A stretch of DNA of 16,884 bases, taken from assembly GCA_011043375.1 (NCBI GenBank), contig DQYP01000192.1, positions 1-16,884 of the forward strand, given 5' to 3'. This document shows positions 1 to 6,830 of this stretch, in pieces. How positions within the stretch are numbered: position 1 is the first letter of the stretch; each line of letters begins with the position of its first letter. A program made the position numbers and the translations under genes. Source of the DNA: Thermotogaceae bacterium. GTDB taxonomy: Bacteria > Thermotogota > Thermotogae > B21-G9 > HyVt-16. The notes under the pieces are model-generated. The model was not told the origin of the DNA. It did not search any database and saw only the letters and a program-made list of their open reading frames with translations.

Positions 1-2
1 GA

Positions 3-1016
3 TTAAGTGTTTCTAAGAATCTCTGATATATAATAATCCCAAAAGTTCTTAAAGAATATGAGAACAGGAACTGATATGAGAATACCTATTATTCCTATCA
101 GCTTTCCAAGTATCAACATTGTCACAAGTATCAAAAACCAATTTATTTTGACCTTTTCCGCTGCTATCTTGGGTGATAATATCCACATTTCCAACTGATT
201 CGCAATTACCAAGACGAGGATGACCTTTATCAAACCAGGTATTCCTGCGTTTGAAAAACCAAGCAAGAGGGAAGGTATAGCAGTTATTATAACACCAAAG
301 AACGGTATAAAATCAGTTATCCCAGCTAATATTCCGAGAAAACCAGCGTATGGAATCCCTGATATCAACATACCAAAGTATGTTATCAATCCAACCAAAA
401 ACGCCGTTATTAGTTGGCCTGAAACGAATAATCTTACCTCCGCATAAACTTTGTAGAAGAACGAGGATGTTTTTTCTATGTTCGAATGTGGAAACATTCT
501 GGGAATAAGCTTCTTCATAGCTGGTTTGAGTGTACTCATATATATGGATGCAACAATCAAAAGGATCAGTGCGGTCATGAGGTTTGAGAATTGTCTGCCA
601 ATGTAATTCAGAGAATCGAGAAGAATCTTGTTGAAGAAATTTCCAGCCGTTTTTACAACAACACTTAAAATTTCTGAAGTGATGTTTTCATCTTTTGGAA
701 TCTCGATTTTGGTAAGAAATTCGTATATTTTCTTTCCTTCGTCTATGGATATGGGTACTATACTGTATATTGCATATACCATTAAACCAAAGAATGCGAT
801 TCCGGCTATCAGTACTGAAAATCTGTGTTTGATCTTGGTGAACTTTTGAATGTAATCCGCTATAACATCCACTATCAACATGAAGAAAAAGGCGATGGTT
901 ATTGCACCAATCACCTCGCCGACGTATTTCAATAGGAGTATGTAGGAAAAAAAATAGAAAAGTATCCAAAACAATGTGTAATCCTTTCTTTTAGGATTAT
1001 CAATCTCTGGATTCAA
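3..1016 (-). CDS. AI-2E/PerM-family membrane transporter
   Basis: A polytopic inner-membrane protein of the AI-2E family exporter group (PerM/YdiK/TqsA-like; some relatives are Na+/H+ antiporters). The 337 residues show about eight hydrophobic segments: near residues 13-30, 32-56, 65-89, 143-163, several between 197 and 255, and two after 262. The conserved family block lies in the C-terminal half: a DFIPFFG segment followed by AIPSLLLGF, then SPKIAAEKVKIN and a glycine-rich last membrane pair ending ISVPVLIFF. Length is normal for the family. The start is TTG at 1016, overlapping the murQ stop in the string TTGA, with a GGTGAT element about 6 bases upstream, so it is translationally coupled to murQ. 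The substrate cannot be read from sequence. The position after murK/murQ-like genes hints at cell-wall metabolism, but this is only context. Confidence 0.88.
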   Translation of the reverse strand: MNPEIDNPKRKDYTLFWILFYFFSYILLLKYVGEVIGAITIAFFFMLIVDVIADYIQKFTKIKHRFSVLIAGIAFFGLMVYAIYSIVPISIDEGKKIYEFLTKIEIPKDENITSEILSVVVKTAGNFFNKILLDSLNYIGRQFSNLMTALILLIVASIYMSTLKPAMKKLIPRMFPHSNIEKTSSFFYKVYAEVRLFVSGQLITAFLVGLITYFGMLISGIPYAGFLGILAGITDFIPFFGVIITAIPSLLLGFSNAGIPGLIKVILVLVIANQLEMWILSPKIAAEKVKINWFLILVTMLILGKLIGIIGILISVPVLIFFKNFWDYYISEILRNT

Positions 1017-1936
1017 TGAATATCACCATCTTTTTTACAATCTTTTATGGCTCTCCCTACATGGCCATCATACTTCTCAAGGAGTTTTTGGGCAACAGCC
1101 TTGCTCGTTTGGCACTTTATCATGATTATCGCCAACTTCGGCTTCATATCGGCTTTTTGAAGATATTCTTTTGCAACCTCTTTGGATGCACCAGTTGCCT
1201 TTGAAATTATTCCAATTGCTCTTTCAACAAGCTTAGAATTCAACAACATCAAATCGACCATTAAGTTGTCATACACTTTACCAAGTCTTACCATGGCTGT
1301 TGTACTTATCATATTCAAAACAATTTTTTGAGATGTTCCAGCTTTCAATCGTGTAGAACCGGTTAAAACTTCTGGTCCCGTGTTTAGTTCAATTTTCACA
1401 TCTGCCACTTTTGACATCGGAGTATCGTGATTATTGACCAAGCATATTGTCTTTGCACCGATAGATTTTGCATATTCCATTGCTGAGAGAACATAAGGAG
1501 TCCTCCCACTCGCTGAAATACCCACAACTATGTCTCTATTTGAAAAATCGTAGTTTTTTAATTCCTGAATAGCTGCCTCTTTATCATCCTCCGCAGCTTC
1601 AACTGGCTTTTTCAACGCTTCATCGCCACCCGCAATTATCGCGATGAAAACCCCCAAAGGGACACTGAACGTGGGAGGAATTTCGGCAGCATCTGCAACC
1701 GCCATTCTTCCACTTGTACCTGCACCAACATAAAAGATTCTCCCTTTGTTTTTAAGCGTTTCAACGACAACCTCAACGGCTTTTGCTATATCATTCAATG
1801 ATTCCCTGATTGCTTTTATTACGCTTTCGTCTTCTTCGTTCATGAGTTTCAATATTTCGATCGTATTCATAGAATCCAAGCCTCTCGATCTTGGATTCTG
1901 GGATTCTGTACTGAGAAATTCCAAATTTTTATCCAT
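1013..1936 (-). CDS. murQ: N-acetylmuramic acid 6-phosphate etherase
   Basis: Cytoplasmic SIS-domain enzyme that cleaves the lactyl ether of MurNAc-6-phosphate to GlcNAc-6-phosphate and D-lactate, the committed step of MurNAc salvage. Family landmarks counted from the chosen start are TESQNPRSRGLD (10-21), GAGTSGRMAVADAAE followed by IPPTF (71-90) and GISASGRTPYV (139-149). Glu85 and Glu116 fall where the two catalytic glutamates of the E. coli enzyme (Glu83/Glu114) are expected. The open frame extends upstream to 1972, but the ATG at 1936 is preceded by AAGGAGG at 1944-1950 with normal spacing and gives 307 residues, close to the usual 300; the extra 12 residues are not family-like. It follows the BadF kinase by 46 bases, so kinase and etherase form a two-step route from free MurNAc to GlcNAc-6-phosphate. 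Confidence 0.95.
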   Translation of the reverse strand: MDKNLEFLSTESQNPRSRGLDSMNTIEILKLMNEEDESVIKAIRESLNDIAKAVEVVVETLKNKGRIFYVGAGTSGRMAVADAAEIPPTFSVPLGVFIAIIAGGDEALKKPVEAAEDDKEAAIQELKNYDFSNRDIVVGISASGRTPYVLSAMEYAKSIGAKTICLVNNHDTPMSKVADVKIELNTGPEVLTGSTRLKAGTSQKIVLNMISTTAMVRLGKVYDNLMVDLMLLNSKLVERAIGIISKATGASKEVAKEYLQKADMKPKLAIIMIKCQTSKAVAQKLLEKYDGHVGRAIKDCKKDGDIH

Positions 1937-1982
1937 ACTTTTTCCTCCTTCGCTCATTGGTAGATTTTTCAAGCACTTGGAT

Positions 1983-2897
1983 TTATTTTGATTCGTTCAA
2001 GACCATGAGAGCGGCTCCCACAGCTGCGCTGTGTTTAGGTTCGATCAGTTCAAATTGTTCGAATGCCTCAAAAAGAATATTCGAAAACACGGTTTTGTAA
2101 TACTGAGATTTGAACAATCCTCCACTGTAGGTGATCGTTGGTTTTTCGATCATATCCAATCTTTGGGCAAGGAGTTTTATTCCTTTTGTACACCATCTTA
2201 GACCTCTTTCTATGATCTCAATTGCCACTTTATCCCCTTTGCTCGCGGCGTCTATCACTATTTTTGCAGCACCTGCAATCCTACGTTTTGAAAATTCTTG
2301 GTAATAGATATAAACGAAACTGCTTGGATCATCTATATTGAAATATTTCAATATTTCATCATAGAAGGATGGCTTTTCAATTAAACCATCTCGAAAGTGG
2401 AGGATCTTTTTGACTCCTTCCGTTGCTATCCAATATCCACCACCTTCATCGTCCAAAAGATAGCCCCATCCTCCAAATCTTTCAATCCTATCACCATTTT
2501 TTCCGTATATGATCGATCCCGTCCCATTTATCAATATAATCCCATTTCCATCCTCGGTTGCTCCCCAAAGAGCTCCGATTGCATCATTTGAAATCGCCAT
2601 CTTTTCAAAATTTGCTATTTTTGAAAAGATATTTTTAAATATTTCCACATCTTTCGGTCTGCTGCTATCAACACCGCTCACACTCGCTCCTATACCTTTT
2701 ACATCCTTCAAATTCACATCTACTTTTTCAAGGAGCTTGTTTATTCCCTCTTTTATTGTTTCATACACACTTTCGATACCATATAGATGATAGTTTATCC
2801 CTTTTTCCAAAGTCAGTTGTCCAATAACTTCATTATCTTCGTTGATTATTGCAAATCTCGTTGAACCTCCACCGCCATCTATACCAACGTAAAACAT
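1983..2897 (-). CDS. BadF/BadG-family amino-sugar kinase, MurK-like
   Basis: ATP-dependent kinase of the BadF/BadG/BcrA ASKHA fold, 304 residues, the size of bacterial GlcNAc kinases. Visible motifs are the phosphate-1 loop GIDGGGGSTRF (5-15), ASVSGVDSSRPKD (71-83), the ND pair at 104-105, the phosphate-2 loop INGTGS (123-128), GGWGYLLDDEGGGYWI (142-157) and a late YSGG adenosine motif. ATG at 2897 has GGGAGG about 9 bases upstream. Clostridium acetobutylicum MurK, a kinase of this family, phosphorylates both MurNAc and GlcNAc. The murQ gene directly downstream makes the same role likely here: Thermotogae lack a MurNAc PTS, so MurQ needs a kinase to supply its substrate. Specificity (MurNAc, GlcNAc or both) is inferred from context, not from residues. 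Confidence 0.85.
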   Translation of the reverse strand: MFYVGIDGGGGSTRFAIINEDNEVIGQLTLEKGINYHLYGIESVYETIKEGINKLLEKVDVNLKDVKGIGASVSGVDSSRPKDVEIFKNIFSKIANFEKMAISNDAIGALWGATEDGNGIILINGTGSIIYGKNGDRIERFGGWGYLLDDEGGGYWIATEGVKKILHFRDGLIEKPSFYDEILKYFNIDDPSSFVYIYYQEFSKRRIAGAAKIVIDAASKGDKVAIEIIERGLRWCTKGIKLLAQRLDMIEKPTITYSGGLFKSQYYKTVFSNILFEAFEQFELIEPKHSAAVGAALMVLNESK

Positions 2898-2914
2898 CTA
2901 ATAACCCTCCCAAA

Positions 2915-3265
2915 CTATTTTCTTGAGTCTTTCCTTTTAAAAACCTCATCGACACCGTTGTACATCAAAGGTTCATATGTTCTTGGCTTTCTATATGCAT
3001 CACCCCAAGCTTCATTTCGTCTTTATTTTTTAATCTCATCTATATTGACGTCCTCCCAATTCCCTGGAAGAAATCTCTATCTGGGATTGGTTTTCCTGGT
3101 ATTACTGCCAAACACTTTGGCAGCGATCTTCCACTCCACAGGCATTACTTCGGGCCCATCTAGTCCTAAGGTATGATCACCATTAAACTTTAATTCATTC
3201 CAATCCCATGAATGGAATAAGCTTTTTTTGCTATCTGTAAAAGTGCAACATTTAGTCTCAAACAT
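2915..3265 (-). pseudogene. Nonsense-interrupted 116-codon gene, first in the murQ operon
   Basis: A single reading frame runs from ATG 3265 to TAG 2915-2917, broken only by in-frame TAG (3077-3079) and TAA (3023-3025). Translation on both sides of each stop looks coding: GLDGPEVMPVEWKIAAKVFG before the first stop, RFLPGNWEDVNIDEIKK between them, and RRNEAWGDAYRKPRTYEPLM and NGVDEVFKR after the second. No frameshift is needed to join the pieces. The start is well equipped: AAAGGAGT (3271-3278) six bases from ATG, and an extended -10 box twenty bases further up. It ends 17 bases before the kinase gene. I do not recognise the family; it may be a whole small protein or a remnant of a longer one with an internal deletion. 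Sequencing errors at two sites would also explain it but are less likely. Confidence 0.6.
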
Positions 3266-3291
3266 TCTTTACTCCTTTTTAGATTATAGAG

Positions 3292-3300
3292 ATTATATCA
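3292..3300 (-). promoter_or_regulatory. Extended -10 promoter of the kinase-murQ operon
   Basis: Read on the minus strand this is TGATATAAT: a perfect TATAAT (3292-3297) with the TGn extension (3298-3300). No good -35 box sits at the usual distance, as expected for an extended -10 promoter. The predicted start of transcription near 3285 leaves a leader of about 20 bases containing the AAAGGAGT ribosome site, so promoter, leader and ATG 3265 fit together. Confidence 0.6.
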
Positions 3301-3402
3301 CTGGTGGGACCTATCATACCAAATTTTCAAAGATATGAACAATTACGAGACTATTTTTAAACTTCGAGATTTTTAAGTGTTTTTGGACGAATTCAAGTGA
3401 GG

Positions 3403-3431
3403 TTGCGTGGGTTCTAAAAATCTGCTAAAAT
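3403..3431 (+). promoter_or_regulatory. Promoter of the fluoride-riboswitch mutS-like operon
   Basis: TTGCGT (3403-3408) and TAAAAT (3426-3431) are separated by exactly 17 bases. Transcription would begin near 3438, about 13 bases before the aptamer, which is the normal geometry for a riboswitch leader. It lies back to back with the minus-strand promoter near 3295. Confidence 0.65.
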
Positions 3432-3450
3432 AATTTTAAGAGATGATTCA

Positions 3451-3527
3451 GGCGATGAGGCTCGCCTCGAATTTCCCTTATGGGATGATAGCCTCTACTG
3501 ATCCAATCAGTAGGGGCTTTCTTTTTT
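3451..3527 (+). promoter_or_regulatory. Fluoride riboswitch (crcB motif) with expression platform
   Basis: The leader matches the fluoride aptamer layout. Hairpin GGCGA/TCGCC (3451-3455 with 3462-3466) encloses a loop containing GAGGC (3457-3461). A short hairpin TCCC/GGGA (3474-3477 with 3482-3485) is followed by TGATAGCCTC. The loop GAGGC is complementary to GCCTC at 3491-3495, the long-range pairing of this class. The order and the ATGAGG and GATnGCCTCTACTG blocks closely resemble the Thermotoga petrophila aptamer. GCCTC is also the 5' arm of the terminator directly after it, so aptamer folding and termination exclude each other: fluoride binding should favour read-through. It controls two mutS-like genes rather than a CrcB or CLC-F exporter; mutS-type genes have been reported among crcB-motif associated genes. 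Confidence 0.88.
3491..3527 (+). terminator. Riboswitch-controlled intrinsic terminator
   Basis: A 12-base-pair stem (GCCTCTACTGAT, 3491-3502, with ATCAGTAGGGGC, 3506-3517; one G-U pair), loop CCA, and the tract TTTCTTTTTT (3518-3527). It sits between the aptamer and the ribosome site AAGGAGGT (3533-3540) of the first mutS-like gene. Its first five stem bases are shared with the aptamer's long-range pairing. Confidence 0.88.
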
Positions 3528-3545
3528 GGTAAAAGGAGGTAAAAA

Positions 3546-5090
3546 ATGGAATTTCCAAGTGTCCTTTGGCCTCGGCAGATACTTAAAATGCCAAATGAGA
3601 CCTTTCAAAAATCACCCGATTTTCTTGTGGATTTGCGTCTTGAACGTGTAATAAAGGCTATCATTGGCTCAAAACGTGAGTACAACTTGGATCCATTCTA
3701 TTACACACCGTTGCGTGATGTTGAAACCATCTATTATCGTCAAGAAGTGATGAAAGATCTGGAGAATGATGAACTCCTGTCACATATTCAAAACTTTGCG
3801 GAAAAGATGCTCGTTGTCCACAGATACATGAAAATGATAGAGGAACTCGATTATGAATACAACAAAAAAGGCTGGTTTCTGGAAGCTGTTTTAATGTATT
3901 GCAAAACCGTAAATGATTTGGCTTTTGATCTCAACGGGTGTGAATTAAAATCGCGTGGAATGTTGAATTTTCGCGATTATGTGAACGCTTATATCCACTC
4001 AGAAGAGTTTCAAGAAATGATACATAAAGCCACAAAGATCAAAGAGGCTCTTTCAAAGATAAAGTACTGCGTGATCATTGGACATGGAGGAAAAGTCAGC
4101 GTTAAGCGTTACAGTGGAGAATCGGATTATAGTATTGATTTAGAGAAAACATTTTCCAAATTTGAATATGGAGAAAGATGCGAAGATTACATCTTTGAAA
4201 TGAGAGAAAGATACGGCATGAGCCATGTTGAAGCGAAGATTTTGGAGTTTGTGATCCGCTTGTATCCAGAGCCATTCAATATGTTGAAGCGTTTCTGTGA
4301 AACATACACATACGACAATTTCATGGATGAAGCCATTTTAACTTTTGAGAGAGAAATTCAATTCTATGTAGCATATTTAGAATTCATATCTTCGTTCAAG
4401 CGAAGTGGTCTACCTTTTTGCTACCCTGAAGTAGCAGACGATAAGTTTTTGAATGTACATGATGGTTTTGATATGGCTTTGGCGTATTCCTCGTTGGGAC
4501 AAAAAAAGATAGTGTTGAACGATTTTTTTCTCAAGGATTCAGAACGTATCATTGTCGTCACTGGCCCCAATCAAGGTGGAAAAACCACCTTTGCGCGTAT
4601 GTTCGGTCAAATACATTATTTTGCCAGTCTTGGCCTTCCTGTATCGGCAAGAAAAGCGCGTGTCTTTCTCTTCGATAGAATCTTCACCCATTTTGAGCGT
4701 GAAGAAGATATCCAGAACTTGCGAAGTAAATTAGAGGATGATTTAATACGAATTCATGGTATTCTCAATGCCGCGAGTTCGAAGAGCATCATCATACTGA
4801 ATGAGATTTTTTCATCCACCACTTTGCACGATGGAATAGTATTGAGCAAGAAGATCATGGAAAGGATTTTAGAACTTGATTGCCTGTGTGTTTGGGTAAC
4901 ATTCATCGATGAGCTCTCCAAAATGGGCGATAAGGTTGTAAGCATGGTTGGCACGGTGGACTATCGGGATCCCACTGTACGAACATTCAGAATTGTCAGA
5001 AAACCTGCAAATGGCTTGGCTTACGCTATATCGTTGGCTGAAAAATACGATTTAACGTATGAGAAGATCAAGGAGCGTGTTAAAAAATGA
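3546..5090 (+). CDS. MutS-family ATPase, first of a pair
   Basis: 514-residue MutS-related protein with a helical core/clamp-like region (about 1-320) and a C-terminal ATPase domain. It is far shorter than MutS (about 800 residues) and has no mismatch-reading domain with the Phe-x-Glu motif, so ordinary mismatch repair is unlikely. It also lacks the Smr domain of MutS2. Walker A is GPNQGGKTT (340-348) and Walker B is IIILNE (415-420), with Asn419 where MutS has Asp. FSSTT replaces the usual GRGT signature. The switch region reads VTFIDEL, with Phe453 where MutS has His. The start is ATG with AAGGAGGT at 3533-3540. It lies under the fluoride riboswitch and overlaps the next gene by ATGA. Its DNA or protein target is unknown; fluoride-linked stress is the contextual clue. 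Confidence 0.88.
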   Translation: MEFPSVLWPRQILKMPNETFQKSPDFLVDLRLERVIKAIIGSKREYNLDPFYYTPLRDVETIYYRQEVMKDLENDELLSHIQNFAEKMLVVHRYMKMIEELDYEYNKKGWFLEAVLMYCKTVNDLAFDLNGCELKSRGMLNFRDYVNAYIHSEEFQEMIHKATKIKEALSKIKYCVIIGHGGKVSVKRYSGESDYSIDLEKTFSKFEYGERCEDYIFEMRERYGMSHVEAKILEFVIRLYPEPFNMLKRFCETYTYDNFMDEAILTFEREIQFYVAYLEFISSFKRSGLPFCYPEVADDKFLNVHDGFDMALAYSSLGQKKIVLNDFFLKDSERIIVVTGPNQGGKTTFARMFGQIHYFASLGLPVSARKARVFLFDRIFTHFEREEDIQNLRSKLEDDLIRIHGILNAASSKSIIILNEIFSSTTLHDGIVLSKKIMERILELDCLCVWVTFIDELSKMGDKVVSMVGTVDYRDPTVRTFRIVRKPANGLAYAISLAEKYDLTYEKIKERVKK

Positions 5091-6607
5091 GGGTACTTCT
5101 AATGTATCCTAATCAAGATCTTAACCTTGATCAAGATTTTCCCTTCAATTCAGATGATTTAATTCAAGATTTGGAACTGGATGTGCTCTTTCAAGCTATG
5201 TCGAAGGGAGATCAATTTCTTTTGGATGTCATCAAGCAGGTTATCCTAAGCCAAGAGCATAATTTGGAAGTCATTTATTATCGCCAGGAAGCCTTAAAAG
5301 ACTGCTTGAAGAACCCAGAAATAATAAAACAAATGTATCAACTTTCGATAAAGGCAAAAGAAAACAAAACAAAGGGTTGGTTCGGTTTCTATGGTTGGAA
5401 GACACCGAGTAATGTTTTGAATGGTGCAAGGAACCTGTTGGAAATGCTTTTTGAATTGCTTGGGGAGTTGAGAGAGATAGCTGATAAACATGCCTATAAA
5501 TTCAAGTCACGAGCTTTCACACGTTTTTTTGAGATGATAAAGAAAGAATTGAACGATGAATATTTTGAAATTGCCAAAAAGCACATCGAAAATCTGAGAT
5601 TTCCAAATGGGATATTGCTTAAAGTTGAACTGAGAGAGGGGAATGAAGGGACGAATTACAACCTTTGCAATCCAAATTTTATCAGTAAAAATCTGGTTCA
5701 ACGAATACTCAATCGAACGAAGATCTACTCTTTCAAACTTCATCCTCGTGATGAAGCTGGAGCAAAGATATTGGAAGAGTTAAAAAATCGAGGTCTTTGC
5801 AAAGCAGTTACCTCAGTTGCTTGTGCTTCAAGACACATTGAAAACTTTTTTAAGATCCTTCAGAGAGAATTGGCTTTTTATGTTAGTTGTCTTAATTTGT
5901 TTGAAACCCTCACCGAAATTGGAATATCGATATCTTTTCCATGGGTGTATGGCTTGAATGAAAATAAAAAGGAATATTCCTTCAGAGAGTTGTATGATAT
6001 CAGTTTAGCGCTTACAATGAGGCAAAAGGTGGTTACCAACGATCTCAACACAAATAATAAGAGATTTTTTTGTATTACCGGAACGAATCGTGGAGGTAAA
6101 ACGACATTTCTGCGTAGTGTTGGTCAAGCACAGCTGATGATGCAAGCGGGTATGTTTGTGCCTGCAGAAAACTTTTCTGCAAATATTTGTAGTGGGGTTT
6201 TCACACATTTCAGAAGGGAAGAAGATTTTACTATGAGAAGGGGAAAACTTGAGGAAGAACTGGCTCGGATGAGTGAAATTGTGGATCATATTCATCCCAA
6301 TGCTCTTGTACTTTTCAACGAGTCTTTTTCGTCCACAAACGAACGGGAAGGTTCTGAAATAGCTCATCAGATCATCGATGCCCTTTTGGAAAATGATACG
6401 AAGGTTTTTTTTGTAACCCACATGTATGAACTCACTCGTTATTACTTTGAGCAGAATCGACCAGATGTTATCTTTCTACGTGCTGAGCGTTTGCCAAATG
6501 GCAGAAGAACCTTCAAAATCAAGGAAGGAATACCTTTACAAACAAGCCACAGTATCGATATCTATCGTGAAGTGTTCAAAGAGTATATGGATTTTCTTCA
6601 CAGGTGA
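5087..6607 (+). CDS. MutS-family ATPase, second of a pair
   Basis: 506-residue paralogue of the preceding protein with the same layout: helical core, then the MutS-type ATPase domain. Walker A is GTNRGGKTT (332-340), Walker B LVLFNE (407-412) with Asn411 in place of Asp, signature FSSTN, and switch motif VTHMYELT with the conserved His445 retained. Both proteins share an FTHF-R/E-REED...KLE block between the Walker motifs. The start at 5087 overlaps the upstream stop (ATGA), with AAGGAG at 5070-5075; an ATG at 5102 is possible, but the residues before it (VLLMYPNQ) align with VLWPRQ of the partner, which favours 5087. Co-translation and complementary residue losses suggest a heterodimer. No clear terminator follows; only a weak stem is seen near 6669-6697. 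Confidence 0.87.
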   Translation: MRVLLMYPNQDLNLDQDFPFNSDDLIQDLELDVLFQAMSKGDQFLLDVIKQVILSQEHNLEVIYYRQEALKDCLKNPEIIKQMYQLSIKAKENKTKGWFGFYGWKTPSNVLNGARNLLEMLFELLGELREIADKHAYKFKSRAFTRFFEMIKKELNDEYFEIAKKHIENLRFPNGILLKVELREGNEGTNYNLCNPNFISKNLVQRILNRTKIYSFKLHPRDEAGAKILEELKNRGLCKAVTSVACASRHIENFFKILQRELAFYVSCLNLFETLTEIGISISFPWVYGLNENKKEYSFRELYDISLALTMRQKVVTNDLNTNNKRFFCITGTNRGGKTTFLRSVGQAQLMMQAGMFVPAENFSANICSGVFTHFRREEDFTMRRGKLEEELARMSEIVDHIHPNALVLFNESFSSTNEREGSEIAHQIIDALLENDTKVFFVTHMYELTRYYFEQNRPDVIFLRAERLPNGRRTFKIKEGIPLQTSHSIDIYREVFKEYMDFLHR

Positions 6608-6784
6608 ACAGAAAAACCGTACGTCTTTCCTTTGCTGTTAAAACATATGTTAGAATAATTAAAAACAACTGAAAGAAGAGAAAATAGTCGTTTTCAGGGT
6701 TTGTTTTTGCTAAATCTCGGAAGATAATCAAAGATGTTGTCGAAAAAGAGGATATTCAGCGGCAGGCAGTGTTACGAATTCTTG

Positions 6785-6793
6785 TGGTAAAAT
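6785..6793 (+). promoter_or_regulatory. Extended -10 promoter of the glyQ operon
   Basis: TGGTAAAAT: TAAAAT at 6788-6793 preceded by TGn. No convincing -35 box is seen 16-18 bases upstream. Initiation near 6800 would leave about 30 bases before the glyQ ATG, including the AGGGAGGA ribosome site. The rest of the 6608-6784 spacer shows no T-box-like or other recognisable leader element. Confidence 0.5.
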
Positions 6794-6830
6794 TAATTCA
6801 AACTCATAGATTCAAGGGAGGAAACGAAGC

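Noticed and set aside
1937..1972. N-terminal extension of MurQ to the start at 1972
   Set aside because: AAGGAGG just before ATG 1936 and the family's usual length favour the shorter form.
2958..3176. A 72-codon plus-strand open frame in the region of the decayed gene
   Set aside because: It lies antisense to the interrupted minus-strand frame, has no ribosome site, and its composition is that of a shadow frame.
6005..6421. A 138-codon minus-strand open frame inside the second mutS-like gene
   Set aside because: It is antisense to the conserved Walker A to Walker B region and has no start signals.
3546..6607. The two MutS-like genes as the main mismatch repair genes mutS or mutS2
   Set aside because: Both are about 500 residues, with no Phe-x-Glu mismatch domain and no Smr domain, and with changed Walker B residues, so a distinct MutS-related subfamily fits better.
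6640..6656. AACATATGTT palindrome with a TAGAAT box downstream of the mutS-like pair
   Set aside because: A short palindrome in AT-rich DNA is expected by chance, and the box has no suitable -35 partner.
6669..6710. Weak stem CTGAAA/TTTCAG followed by a T-rich stretch after the second mutS-like gene
   Set aside because: Six AT-rich pairs with a 17-base loop are too weak for a convincing intrinsic terminator, especially in a thermophile.
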